Translations under genes and position numbers: made by a program
Shown here: in pieces, positions 8,154 through 16,405 of the stretch
How the letters are laid out: every line of letters begins with the position of its first letter
How positions within the stretch are numbered: the first letter of the stretch is position 1
Source: Bacteroidales bacterium
GTDB taxonomy: Bacteria; Bacteroidota; Bacteroidia; Bacteroidales; F082
Assembly (NCBI GenBank): GCA_030690365.1
Contig: JAUYGX010000016.1
Coordinates: 1 to 40,615 of the forward strand
Length of the DNA: 40,615 nucleotides
Direction: 5' to 3'
Notes under the pieces: model-generated
What the model was told of the DNA's origin: nothing
What the model saw: the letters and a program-made list of their open reading frames with translations, nothing else
Database searches by the model: none

Positions 8154-10706
8154 ATGAAAACTTCAGTCGACACCGATCTATTAAAAGGGCTTGGTTCAAA
8201 AGAAGCAGCAGATCTTCTCCAAAAGGATGGATATAATGAACTGCCTTCATCAAAACCTAAAAATGTTTTTCAAATTGCGTTGGGAGTGGTGAAGGAACCC
8301 ATGTTCCTGTTACTTGTTGCCTGTGGTACCCTGTATCTTCTTTTGGGAGATGTTCAGGAAGGTATCATGCTTCTTGGATTTGTGTTTGTGGTGATGGGCA
8401 TTGAATTTTATCAGGAGAAGAAAACCGAAAAAGCATTGGATGCTTTAAAGGACCTGGCAAGCCCGCGGGCACTGGTAATCAGGGACGGGGAAACCATCAG
8501 AATTGCAGGCAGGGAAGTTATTTTAGGCGATCTCGTGATTCTGCAGGAAGGCGACCGCGTACCCGCTGATGCCATGGTGCTGAACAGTGTTAATTTGCTT
8601 GCCGATGAGTCGTTGTTGACCGGAGAATCGGTGCCGGTGCGCAAGAGAGAATGGAAAGACGGTGACACAAGTTTTGTTCCCGGTGGCGATGAATTGCCCA
8701 TGGTATTTTCAGGTTCGATGATCGTTCAGGGAAATGGAGTGGTGAAAGTAACGGCCACTGCCATGCATACCGAAATCGGAAAAATCGGCAAGGCCATTGA
8801 ATCGGTAAAAGAAGAACCCACCAAGTTAAAAAAGGAAATGGGTACATTGGTGAAACGGCTGGCCATTATCGGCATTACACTCTGTATCATGGTTATTGTC
8901 ATCTATACCATGACCAGGGGCGATTTGCTAAAAGGCTTCCTGGCAGGAATTACCCTGGCCATGGCCATGTTGCCCGAAGAATTTCCAGTGGTTTTAACAA
9001 TCTTTCTGGCCTTGGGAGCCTGGCGGATGTCGAAAAAGAATGTTCTGACCCGCAAGCCTGCCGCTGTTGAAACATTGGGTTCGGCAACCGTACTTTGCAC
9101 CGACAAAACGGGTACACTTACCCAGAACAAGATGACGGTCACCCGACTTTTTAACGGGACGGTTTTTCATGATGTCGTATCCGGAGACACATTTCCTGAA
9201 CCCTACCACGAAATTGTGGAATACGGCATTCTTTCCAGTCAGGTGAACCCGTTCGACCCCATGGAGAAAGCCATCACCAATATTGGCGATCATTTTCTTA
9301 AAAATACGGAGCACATCCACAACGATTGGGTGATGGAAAAGGAATATCCTTTATCAAAGGAATTGTTGGCCATGTCGAGGGTGTTCTCACCAACAGGGCA
9401 TACAGAAAAAGTAATTGCTGCCAAAGGAGCACCGGAAGCCATATTCGACCTGTGCCATTTAAGCAAATCGAAAACAACAGCATATGAACAAGCTGTTGGT
9501 CAAATGGCTGCCACCGGTCTGCGGGTACTGGGCGTGGCGAGGGCAAAACTCACTCCGGGTAAGCTGCCAAGCCAACAGCATGATTTTGATTTTGAATTTC
9601 TGGGTCTCATCGGACTGTCGGATCCAATCCGGGAAACCGTACCGGTAGCCATAAAGGAGTGTTATAAAGCCGGCATCAGGGTGATCATGATTACCGGTGA
9701 TTATCCGGTAACGGCCATCAACATTGGAAAAGACATCGGCATCAAAAATCCTGAGCTCTGCATTTCAGGATCTGAACTGATGGCCTTAACCGAGGAAGAA
9801 CTAAGCGAACGCATCAAAGATGTGAACATATTTGCCCGGGTGGTTCCTGAGCAGAAACTGAAAATTGTAAACGCCCTGAAAAGAAACCAGGAAATTGTGG
9901 CCATGACCGGTGATGGCATCAACGATGCACCGGCACTGAAAGCAGCCAACATCGGGATAGCCATGGGAGAAAAAGGCACAGATGTGGCCCGCGAAGCCTC
10001 TTCATTGGTGTTGATGGATGATAATTTTGCCTCCATCGTGGGAGCTGTGCGTATGGGTCGAAAAATATTCGACAACCTGCAGAAAGCACTCGGCTACATA
10101 TTTGCTATCCATGTTCCCATCGCCGGATTGTCGTTGATCCCTGTGTTTTTTGCCGACCTGCCGCTCATCCTCTGGCCGGTACACATCGTATTTCTGGAAC
10201 TCATTATCGATCCTGCCTGTTCCATTATATTTGAAGCAGAAAAGGAGGAAGAAAACATTATGTCGCGCCCTCCCAGACGTATCGACGAGCCCTTTTTTGG
10301 TGCCTGGAAAATACTCTTAAGCTGTTTGCAGGGAGTAAGCATTTTAGTTACCACACTGTTGGTGTATTTTATCGGGCTAAGGATGGGATATACCGAAGAT
10401 GCCATCAGAACGCTCACCTTTGTTACGCTGATCGTATCCAACATAGCCGTAATTTTCTCCAACCGCTCCTGGACTTCAGGCATTTTTAAAATCCTGAGAA
10501 CTCCCAATAGTACGGTGAAATGGGTGGTTGGCGGCGCCATCGTCTTTCTGATCCTGATTTTGAATATTCCCTTTTTGCTGAACTTATTTCAGTTTGAAGG
10601 AATAAGTTTGATAGAAACGCTCATTTGTACTTTGGCAGGATTGTCGACCATCACCTGGTTTGAGATTTACAAGGCTGTAAAGAAATCAAGAAAATCAAAC
10701 ATTTAA
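8154..10706 (+). CDS. cation-translocating P-type (P2-like) ATPase
   Basis: An 850-residue P-type ATPase at full family length. It has an N-terminal cation-ATPase domain, M1-M2 (about 37-85) and an actuator domain with LTGESVPV (TGES 156-159). M4 carries AMLPEEFPVVLT (274-278) and the phosphorylation site CTDKTGTLT (Asp317). The nucleotide domain is followed by the hinge MTGDGINDAPALKAANIGIAMG, then M5-M10. The M4 motif is PEEFP rather than the PEGLP of SERCA-type Ca2+ pumps. M6 reads FLELIIDPACSIIFEAE rather than N..TD. The transported ion is therefore uncertain; Ca2+ or another divalent cation is possible. No N-terminal heavy-metal domain or CPC motif is present, arguing against a P1B metal exporter. 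The gene follows marR and operator 2 and precedes a methyltransferase by 18 bp. Confidence 0.88.
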   Translation: MKTSVDTDLLKGLGSKEAADLLQKDGYNELPSSKPKNVFQIALGVVKEPMFLLLVACGTLYLLLGDVQEGIMLLGFVFVVMGIEFYQEKKTEKALDALKDLASPRALVIRDGETIRIAGREVILGDLVILQEGDRVPADAMVLNSVNLLADESLLTGESVPVRKREWKDGDTSFVPGGDELPMVFSGSMIVQGNGVVKVTATAMHTEIGKIGKAIESVKEEPTKLKKEMGTLVKRLAIIGITLCIMVIVIYTMTRGDLLKGFLAGITLAMAMLPEEFPVVLTIFLALGAWRMSKKNVLTRKPAAVETLGSATVLCTDKTGTLTQNKMTVTRLFNGTVFHDVVSGDTFPEPYHEIVEYGILSSQVNPFDPMEKAITNIGDHFLKNTEHIHNDWVMEKEYPLSKELLAMSRVFSPTGHTEKVIAAKGAPEAIFDLCHLSKSKTTAYEQAVGQMAATGLRVLGVARAKLTPGKLPSQQHDFDFEFLGLIGLSDPIRETVPVAIKECYKAGIRVIMITGDYPVTAINIGKDIGIKNPELCISGSELMALTEEELSERIKDVNIFARVVPEQKLKIVNALKRNQEIVAMTGDGINDAPALKAANIGIAMGEKGTDVAREASSLVLMDDNFASIVGAVRMGRKIFDNLQKALGYIFAIHVPIAGLSLIPVFFADLPLILWPVHIVFLELIIDPACSIIFEAEKEEENIMSRPPRRIDEPFFGAWKILLSCLQGVSILVTTLLVYFIGLRMGYTEDAIRTLTFVTLIVSNIAVIFSNRSWTSGIFKILRTPNSTVKWVVGGAIVFLILILNIPFLLNLFQFEGISLIETLICTLAGLSTITWFEIYKAVKKSRKSNI

Positions 10707-10724
10707 ACCTATAAAACGCCTAAG

Positions 10725-11426
10725 ATGAAAGACAGGATAGCCATAGAGGGATCGTTTTGGAATGGATTCTCATCCAAATATGACCAGTTCATCAAAAGAA
10801 CAGTTGGTGATTCGTACCAGGTTTTGTACAAAAACCTGAAGAACAATCTGCACAAAACGGACCATGTTTTGGAAATTGCCACGGGTACCGGGTTGATTTC
10901 ATTTGAAATTTGCCGTTCGGTGAATCAAATCAATGCCATCGACATTGCTCCCAATATGATTTCACAGGCCAAAAAGAAACAAAAGGGAACAGATCTTTCA
11001 AACATTGAGTTTGAAGTCGGAGACTCTAATAATCTTCAGTTCTCCAACAACACATTTGATAAAGTTATAGCATCTAACGTGCTACATCTGCTGATTGATC
11101 CTGATATCGCATTGAATGAAATGAAAAGGGTGCTGAAACCGGGTGGTCTGGTAATATTACCCACTTTTTGTCATGGAGAAAATCTCAAATCCCGGTTGAT
11201 ATCTCATTTGATGAGTTTGTTCGGATTTAACGCAAGAAACAAATGGAGCAGCAAAAGGTTTGCAACTTTCGTCCAACTACATGATTTTAAGGTTGTAAAA
11301 AATGAAATCATCCGGAGTAAAATACCATTACTCTATTTGGTGGCACAAAAATCAGCTATAAATTCAAGGGAAACACGACCTATCGCTCATGACATTCAAA
11401 CAAACGACTCAAATCATTGTGGATGA
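10725..11426 (+). CDS. class I SAM-dependent methyltransferase (UbiE/Methyltransf_11-like)
   Basis: A 233-residue soluble methyltransferase. Motif I is LEIATGTGLISFEI (about residues 49-62), with the acidic residue of motif II in INAIDIAPNMISQAKKK. Motif III-like FDKVIASNVLHLLID (about 112-126) and the post-motif MKRVLKPGGLVILPTF follow. This is the Methyltransf_11/UbiE layout; the substrate is unknown. The start is 18 bp after the ATPase stop, so it is probably the last gene of the marR operon. The final ~24 residues after LYLVAQK look low in family character and overlap the decayed kinase tail on the other strand (11414-11569). The original stop may have been lost when that region rearranged. 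Confidence 0.82.
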   Translation: MKDRIAIEGSFWNGFSSKYDQFIKRTVGDSYQVLYKNLKNNLHKTDHVLEIATGTGLISFEICRSVNQINAIDIAPNMISQAKKKQKGTDLSNIEFEVGDSNNLQFSNNTFDKVIASNVLHLLIDPDIALNEMKRVLKPGGLVILPTFCHGENLKSRLISHLMSLFGFNARNKWSSKRFATFVQLHDFKVVKNEIIRSKIPLLYLVAQKSAINSRETRPIAHDIQTNDSNHCG

Positions 11427-11569
11427 TAATTGGGCCTCTCGGGTAGCGTAAAGTAAAAGGTGGAGCCTTTACCTTCCTCGTTGGTCACCCGGATATTTCC
11501 ACCATGTTTTTCAATAAATTCTTTACAGAGAATCAGTCCGGGACCTGTCCCATTTTCATTTTGTGTGCC
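11414..11569 (-). pseudogene. orphan C-terminal piece of a sensor histidine kinase (HATPase_c end)
   Basis: On the minus strand 51 codons plus TGA (11414-11416) read from GTQNENGTGPGL through LCKEFIEKHGG to GKGSTFYFTLPERPN. This is the G2 box and last strands of a HATPase_c domain. It closely parallels the end of the kinase at 22890-24794 (GTNNEKGTGLGLLLCHEFIQKH). There is no upstream kinase in this frame: it runs directly into the 3' end of the hybrid kinase gene in another frame. The G2 box carries P for the usual L (GTGPGL). It is a deletion remnant of a former kinase gene. Confidence 0.75.
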
Positions 11570-13616
11570 CTATTTTGAAATATTTTTGTAACAATGTCAC
11601 CAATTCATCTTTAAAAATAGGTTTTGAAATATAATCATTGCATCCGGATTTGAAGATTAATTTTCTGTCGTGAGGCAAAACAAAAGCTGTTTGAGCAATA
11701 ATGACCACGTCTTTGTTGAATGTCCGTATTTTACGTGTAGCATCATATCCATTCATTTCAGGCATTTGAATGTCCATCAATATCAAATCAATGTCAGGAT
11801 TATTGCTACATATTTCAACTGCCTCGATTCCGGTAGCTGCTTTTAAGAGTTCCTTACAATACTTTTTAGTGGCAATTGAAATCAATTTAAACGATGTAGT
11901 ATCGTCATCCACGATTAGAATTTTAAGTTTTTCGACCTGGTTTCCGGCGATTTCACCCGCAGTTGGAGTTTCAACGTTGCTTTTCTCTTGTGTTTTAGTA
12001 CTATACGGAATTGTAAAATAGAAAACTGAGCCTCCTGCCTTGCTATGCCTATCGGCAGGTAAACCGGCAGGTAAATTTCCTTTTTTGCTATTCACCCAGA
12101 TTTTTCCACCCAACAGTTCCACGTATGCTTTAGTAATCGACAAGCCCAGTCCCGCACCCTGCAAGGCCATTTTATCAGCAATATCAGCCTGAATAAATCG
12201 CTCAAATATGGCTTCCTGCCTATCTTTTGGTATGCCCATGCCTGTATCTTTCACATAAAATTGCAGCAATGGGTCATGACCCATTGCTACAATTTCATAC
12301 CCAAATTCTATGGTGCCATCGGTGGTAAATTTGATGGCGTTTTTGATCAGGTTGGTTAGAATGGCGAAAATTTTTTCACGATCTGTGGTAATGTTGGCTT
12401 TTTCATCAGGCAACGATTTTTTAACGAGAAACTGAATTCCTTTTTTTTCAATCTCAGGTTTAAAAAAGGTATAGATGAAATCGATCTGCTCATTGATATT
12501 CGACTTACTCAGGTTAACTTCCATCTGTCCGGCTTCTATTTTGGAAATATTTACAATATCGTTAATGATGTTGAGCATCCTGGCACCGCTTTTCTCAATA
12601 ATTTTTATATATTCCTGTTGCTCTTCACCACTCAGGTCAGCTTGTTTCAATAATTCAGCAAAGCCTAATATGCCATTCATCGGAGTTCTTATTTCATGCG
12701 ACATATTCGCCAAAAAAGCTGATTTTAACCGGTCGCTTTCTTCCGCATGTTCTTTTGCGACAACCAGTTCAGCGGCCCGTTTTTCTTTCTCTTCATTTTG
12801 AAAAACGAGTTCTTTGTTGGCAATGATTAGTTCTTTGGCCCGGTTCTCTTTTTCTCCGTTTTGAAATGCCAGTTCTTTGTTGGCAATGACTAATTCCGCT
12901 GCTCTTTTTTCCTTTTCGTCGTTTTGAAACGCGAGTTCATGATTGGCAATGATTAACTCAGCAGCCCGCTTTTCTTTTACCTCTGTTTGAAATACAAGTT
13001 CTTCATTAGCAATAACTAACTCTGCCGCACGTTTTTCTTTCTCATTGTTTTGAATGGTAAGTTTCTTATTGGCAATTATTAACTCCGCAGCTCGTTTCTC
13101 CTTTTCCAGGTTTTGAACGATCAGTTTTGTATTGGCAATAATCAACTCAGCAGATCGTTTTTCGATGGCTAGGTTTTGCGTTTTGATGAGTTCTCTTTTT
13201 TGTTTCAGTTCCACATCAGTTTGCTTTCGTTTTACCTCCAGATCGTATTCGCGCATGGCCCTTTTAATTGCTGGAATCAACCTTTCTAGTTTGTTTTTAA
13301 GCACATAGTCGGTTGCCCCGTTTAACATGGCCTCAATGGCCCTGTCTTCTCCAATAGTTCCTGAAACGAAGATGAAAGGAATGTGAGCATAGTGCTGTCT
13401 GGCGATTTTTAACGCCTCGCTGCCTTGATAACCCGGCATGCTATAATCAGATATAATGATGTCGATGTTTTCTGACTCCAGAAAATGAACAAAATCAACT
13501 TTATTGTCAACCAAAAAATAATCATGCTCTATTCCACTGCTTTCGATAATAGCATGAATTAGCTCAGAATCATTCGGAGAATCTTCAAGGTGCAATATTT
13601 TAATTTTACGTTTCAT
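11556..13616 (-). CDS. hybrid sensor histidine kinase: REC - coiled coil - HisKA - HATPase - REC
   Basis: A 686-residue soluble kinase. An N-terminal receiver domain (5-125; Asp57, Lys107) is followed by a coiled coil of about seven 21-residue repeats of the type EKRAAELIIANKELAFQN (152-290). HisKA follows with SHEIRTP (His307), then HATPase_c with N426, DTGMG (D457) and GAGLGL (487-492). A second receiver (563-680; Asp615, Lys665) is at the end. There are no membrane helices, so input probably comes through the first receiver, perhaps from the kinase or receiver protein just upstream. Odd points are an extra 14 residues (NLPAGLPADRHSKA, 514-527) in the last HATPase strand, and a tail IGHTK that is read from the kinase remnant at 11414-11569. 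It is the third gene of a - strand set, 39 bp after the receiver-only gene. Confidence 0.9.
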   Translation of the reverse strand: MKRKIKILHLEDSPNDSELIHAIIESSGIEHDYFLVDNKVDFVHFLESENIDIIISDYSMPGYQGSEALKIARQHYAHIPFIFVSGTIGEDRAIEAMLNGATDYVLKNKLERLIPAIKRAMREYDLEVKRKQTDVELKQKRELIKTQNLAIEKRSAELIIANTKLIVQNLEKEKRAAELIIANKKLTIQNNEKEKRAAELVIANEELVFQTEVKEKRAAELIIANHELAFQNDEKEKRAAELVIANKELAFQNGEKENRAKELIIANKELVFQNEEKEKRAAELVVAKEHAEESDRLKSAFLANMSHEIRTPMNGILGFAELLKQADLSGEEQQEYIKIIEKSGARMLNIINDIVNISKIEAGQMEVNLSKSNINEQIDFIYTFFKPEIEKKGIQFLVKKSLPDEKANITTDREKIFAILTNLIKNAIKFTTDGTIEFGYEIVAMGHDPLLQFYVKDTGMGIPKDRQEAIFERFIQADIADKMALQGAGLGLSITKAYVELLGGKIWVNSKKGNLPAGLPADRHSKAGGSVFYFTIPYSTKTQEKSNVETPTAGEIAGNQVEKLKILIVDDDTTSFKLISIATKKYCKELLKAATGIEAVEICSNNPDIDLILMDIQMPEMNGYDATRKIRTFNKDVVIIAQTAFVLPHDRKLIFKSGCNDYISKPIFKDELVTLLQKYFKIGHTK
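12034..12077. repeat. short palindromic insertion inside the hybrid kinase gene
   Basis: On the + strand CCTGCC (12034-12039) and GGCAGG (12054-12059) enclose an ATGCCT core, followed by a second copy of CCGGCAGGTAAA. The piece adds about 42 bp (14 codons) in frame to the HATPase_c domain. A related element (CCTGCC...CATGCCT...GGCAGG) lies between cas1 and cas2 at 38772-38811. Confidence 0.5.
12753..13163 (-). repeat. 63-bp tandem coding repeats (21-residue coiled-coil units)
   Basis: About six and a half units, each 63 bp, encode the pattern E-K-R-A-A-E-L-I/V-I-A-N-x-x-L-x-x-Q-N-x-E-K. One unit equals three heptads, so units can be added or lost without breaking the coiled coil. Two similar units occur in the neighbouring kinase (roughly 15270-15360). 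Confidence 0.85.
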
Positions 13617-13655
13617 CGTTGCATGCGTTTTAGTTGTTTTAAAAATTCATTTGAA

Positions 13656-14099
13656 TCATTTTTTCATTGGAGGAGGTTGATTAACGACAGCCCAATATTG
13701 TCCCAACGTTTTAATGGCCTCCAGGAACTGGGTAATGTCAACAGGCTTAACCACATAAGAGTTTGCTCCAAGTTTGTAACTCTCCACCAGGTCTCTTTCT
13801 TCATGAGATGAGGTAACCATAATCACGGGGATTAATTTAAAATCAGGATTAGTACGAATATGTCGAAGTACCTCGATTCCATTCATCTTAGGCATCTTGA
13901 TATCTAATAGAATTACCACCGGAATGCCTATTTCATGAGAAAACTTACCACGTTTATATAGGTAATCCAGGGCTTCTTCACCATCTTCTGCGACAACAAT
14001 TTCATTAATCAGGTGATTTTCAGAAAGAGCGGCCATGGTAAGTTCAACATCTTTTGGACTATCGTCAACAATCAGAATCCTTTTTATTTCTGTTTTCAT
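13656..14099 (-). CDS. stand-alone response regulator receiver (REC-only, Rcp1-like)
   Basis: A 147-residue protein that is a receiver domain only. It has the acidic pocket VDD (11-13), phospho-acceptor Asp66 in LLDIKMP, switch residues VTSS and the conserved lysine in VVKP. The extended form with EDGEEALDYLYKRGKFS before the Asp resembles the Rcp1/CheY-like group that pairs with phytochrome-type or CHASE-containing kinases in phosphorelays. There is no output domain. Its start lies 4 bp from the stop of the CHASE3 kinase, so translational coupling is likely. It probably shuttles phosphate between that kinase and the hybrid kinase downstream, or acts by protein contact. Confidence 0.9.
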   Translation of the reverse strand: MKTEIKRILIVDDSPKDVELTMAALSENHLINEIVVAEDGEEALDYLYKRGKFSHEIGIPVVILLDIKMPKMNGIEVLRHIRTNPDFKLIPVIMVTSSHEERDLVESYKLGANSYVVKPVDITQFLEAIKTLGQYWAVVNQPPPMKK

Positions 14100-14103
14100 A
14101 CTT

Positions 14104-15996
14104 TTAAATTTTTAACAAATGATTTGTTGGATTACTAAAGAAAAAAGTAGCCCCCTTGTCTCCCGATTTACCATCGGAATCGCTTATCGCCCAACATTTT
14201 CCGCCATGCCTGGATACAATTCTGTTCACATTTGCAAGGCCAATGCCGATACCTTCAAAATCTTTCACTTTATGCAGCCGTTGAAAAACACCAAATAGTT
14301 TATCTGCATACTTCATATCAAAACCTACACCGTTGTCTTTTACATAAAATATTGTTTTTCCATCCTCTATATTGCCACCAATTTCAATGACAGTTTTTTC
14401 CGCGTTCCTTGAATATTTTATAGCGTTGGAGATCAGGTTTATCCACACCTGATAGATTAGGTTTTCATCTCCCCAGGCATCCGGAAGGTCAAATAATTTA
14501 ATTTCCACATTCCTACCAGCCAATTCTTCGGTAAACGATTTAAGTGCACGGGTTACCATACTTTTTGAATTGAGCCTGGTTCCTTGCAATTCGCTCCTTC
14601 CCAATCTTGAAAAGGTCAACAAGGCATCAATCAGTTCTCCCATTTCATGGGCCGATTCTGATATGATTTTTAAATACCTTAATCCGGTGTCGTTGAGTTG
14701 GGATGAATTACTTTTAATAAGTAAATCAACAAAACCACCAATATGTCGGAGAGGCGCACGCAAATCGTGTGAAACAGAATAACTGAACGACTCGAGTTCT
14801 TTATTTGCTGCTTCAAGCTGTATCGTTCTATCAATTACTCTCTGCTCTAAGGTTTCATTCAATTTTCTTATTTCTTCTTCTCCCCTTTTTCGCTCGGTAA
14901 CATCATAACCTTGTCCAATAGTGACTAACACTGATTTTCCATCAGATGACATGATATTTGCCGAACTCAACAGAAGTATCCGCACGGAGCCATCGATATG
15001 AACGATATTTATTTCGACTCCCTCCATCCGCTCACCATGATGGGTTCTCTTTATAAGATCCATTGAACCGTCCGCAGAATCAGTCGGGAACAAAATTTTC
15101 GGGGTTCTGCCCATGACGTCATTTTCTTTTCTTCCTGTGAGCAATTCAAAGGCCTTATTGAACTGTTTGATTTTAAAATGGGTGTCCCAAACGATAATCG
15201 GGGCATTCGCACAATCGAGTAAGTTTCCCAGGTATTCGTTTGTCTCGCGTTGCTCCTCATTCATAAGGATTAATTCAGCGGCCCTTTTTTCTTTCTCCTT
15301 GTTTTGAAAGGCCAGTTCTTTGTTGGCAATAATCAGTTCTTCTGCCCGCTTTTCCTTTTCTTTAATCTGAAGCAAATATTTGGCAGTGACGTATAACAAA
15401 AACAAGGTAAACACAGTCATTAAAACAAACATACCCGCCGAAAACCAATTCACTATTGCCATCCGGCGCTCATTGGTATTTTTAAGCCGTTTAAACACGG
15501 CGACTTCTTCCATTTGAATATCATTGGTCAACCAGCTCATGCGGTCGGAAAAATATTTTCCCTTATTGGTGGATGAATAGGCAATGGCGGATTCTAATCC
15601 TTGATTACGTCTTAATTCAACCTGATGTAGCGAAAATTCCAAACGGTTTTGCACATAAATGCTGATTGAATCCAAACGTCGTTGTTGCACCGGATTTTCT
15701 AACATCATTTTCCTGAGCTGCCCAATGTTGTTAAAGATTGTTTTTTCGGCAATAAACAAGGGGGTTAGAATTGTGCTGTCACCGGTAAGAACAAACCCCC
15801 GGGCAGCACTTTCAATGTCTTTGAAAAGTAAAAAGATCCCGGACGATCTCGAAATAACGTCCTCGGTGTGTTGAACCAAATGCTCAGTTTCAGCAAGTTT
15901 TCGCTTGCTATCATAAAAGGTATAACCTATAAATACATTGAATACCAGAATGAGACTTGAAAAGATTAAGATTTTTTTATTGATACTAATGTTCAT
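14104..15996 (-). CDS. membrane sensor histidine kinase: CHASE3 - coiled coil - PAS - HisKA - HATPase
   Basis: The frame extends to a TTG at 16026, but ATG at 15996 puts a classic short cytosolic start before TM1 (MNISINKK then a hydrophobic span 9-27), giving 630 residues. A periplasmic CHASE3 domain (about 32-180; RGFVLTGDS is diagnostic) and TM2 (182-206) follow. Next come two EKRAEELIIANKELAFQN-type repeats (215-250) and a PAS domain (255-370). HisKA has SYSVSHDLRAPLRHIG (His410), and HATPase_c has N524, D554 (DNGVG) and GIGIGL (582-587). The SVSHDLRAPL type H-box and HGG end resemble phytochrome-like kinases that partner Rcp1-type receivers, matching the next gene. It is first in the three-gene - strand cluster. 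Confidence 0.9.
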   Translation of the reverse strand: MNISINKKILIFSSLILVFNVFIGYTFYDSKRKLAETEHLVQHTEDVISRSSGIFLLFKDIESAARGFVLTGDSTILTPLFIAEKTIFNNIGQLRKMMLENPVQQRRLDSISIYVQNRLEFSLHQVELRRNQGLESAIAYSSTNKGKYFSDRMSWLTNDIQMEEVAVFKRLKNTNERRMAIVNWFSAGMFVLMTVFTLFLLYVTAKYLLQIKEKEKRAEELIIANKELAFQNKEKEKRAAELILMNEEQRETNEYLGNLLDCANAPIIVWDTHFKIKQFNKAFELLTGRKENDVMGRTPKILFPTDSADGSMDLIKRTHHGERMEGVEINIVHIDGSVRILLLSSANIMSSDGKSVLVTIGQGYDVTERKRGEEEIRKLNETLEQRVIDRTIQLEAANKELESFSYSVSHDLRAPLRHIGGFVDLLIKSNSSQLNDTGLRYLKIISESAHEMGELIDALLTFSRLGRSELQGTRLNSKSMVTRALKSFTEELAGRNVEIKLFDLPDAWGDENLIYQVWINLISNAIKYSRNAEKTVIEIGGNIEDGKTIFYVKDNGVGFDMKYADKLFGVFQRLHKVKDFEGIGIGLANVNRIVSRHGGKCWAISDSDGKSGDKGATFFFSNPTNHLLKI

Positions 15997-16405
15997 ACAA
16001 CCTTTTGTTTTATTGGATATCGACAAATCAAACAGGTATTAATTAAGCATCCTGTGTTATTAATACCTTCGAATTTCTGAATTATTCATTCAAAGATTCA
16101 ATTTGTAATAATCCACACAAAGATGATCACTTTTAAACCACAAAAGCGTTACATAACTTTATAAATAAGTTACATCATTCACACATTTACAAATTGGTGA
16201 AAAATCTTCATCTTAAGAAAGTTAACGATCTTTTACTATTAACCTGACAGGGATATTTTTTTGTTTTTTTACCTTCATTACAACCCACTCAAATTTATCA
16301 TGTCTTTAATGTTAAATCAGCCGAATATCAATTCAGTTCGGTAAAAACCACAACTTCTAATCAATATAAACAAAAATGCATGGATATTCATGTTAAGGGA
16401 AAGCT
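15997..16405. other. AT-rich divergent intergenic region
   Basis: About 400 bp separate the divergent CHASE3 kinase and TonB receptor. It should hold both promoters. A weak inverted repeat TAACTT-N7-AAGTTA lies near 16152-16170, and a REP-like half, ACCTGACAGGG, sits near 16241. TACCTTCA near 16270 and TACCTTCG near 16063 are imperfect -7 candidates. No gene or RNA was recognised. Confidence 0.4.

Noticed and set aside
9701-10540. Long minus-strand ORFs (124 and 148 codons) opposite the P-type ATPase.
   Set aside because: Low-complexity Ser/Met/Ile-rich shadows of a strongly conserved gene.
15997-16026. TTG start for the CHASE3 kinase.
   Set aside because: The ATG at 15996 puts the usual short N-terminus before the first membrane helix.
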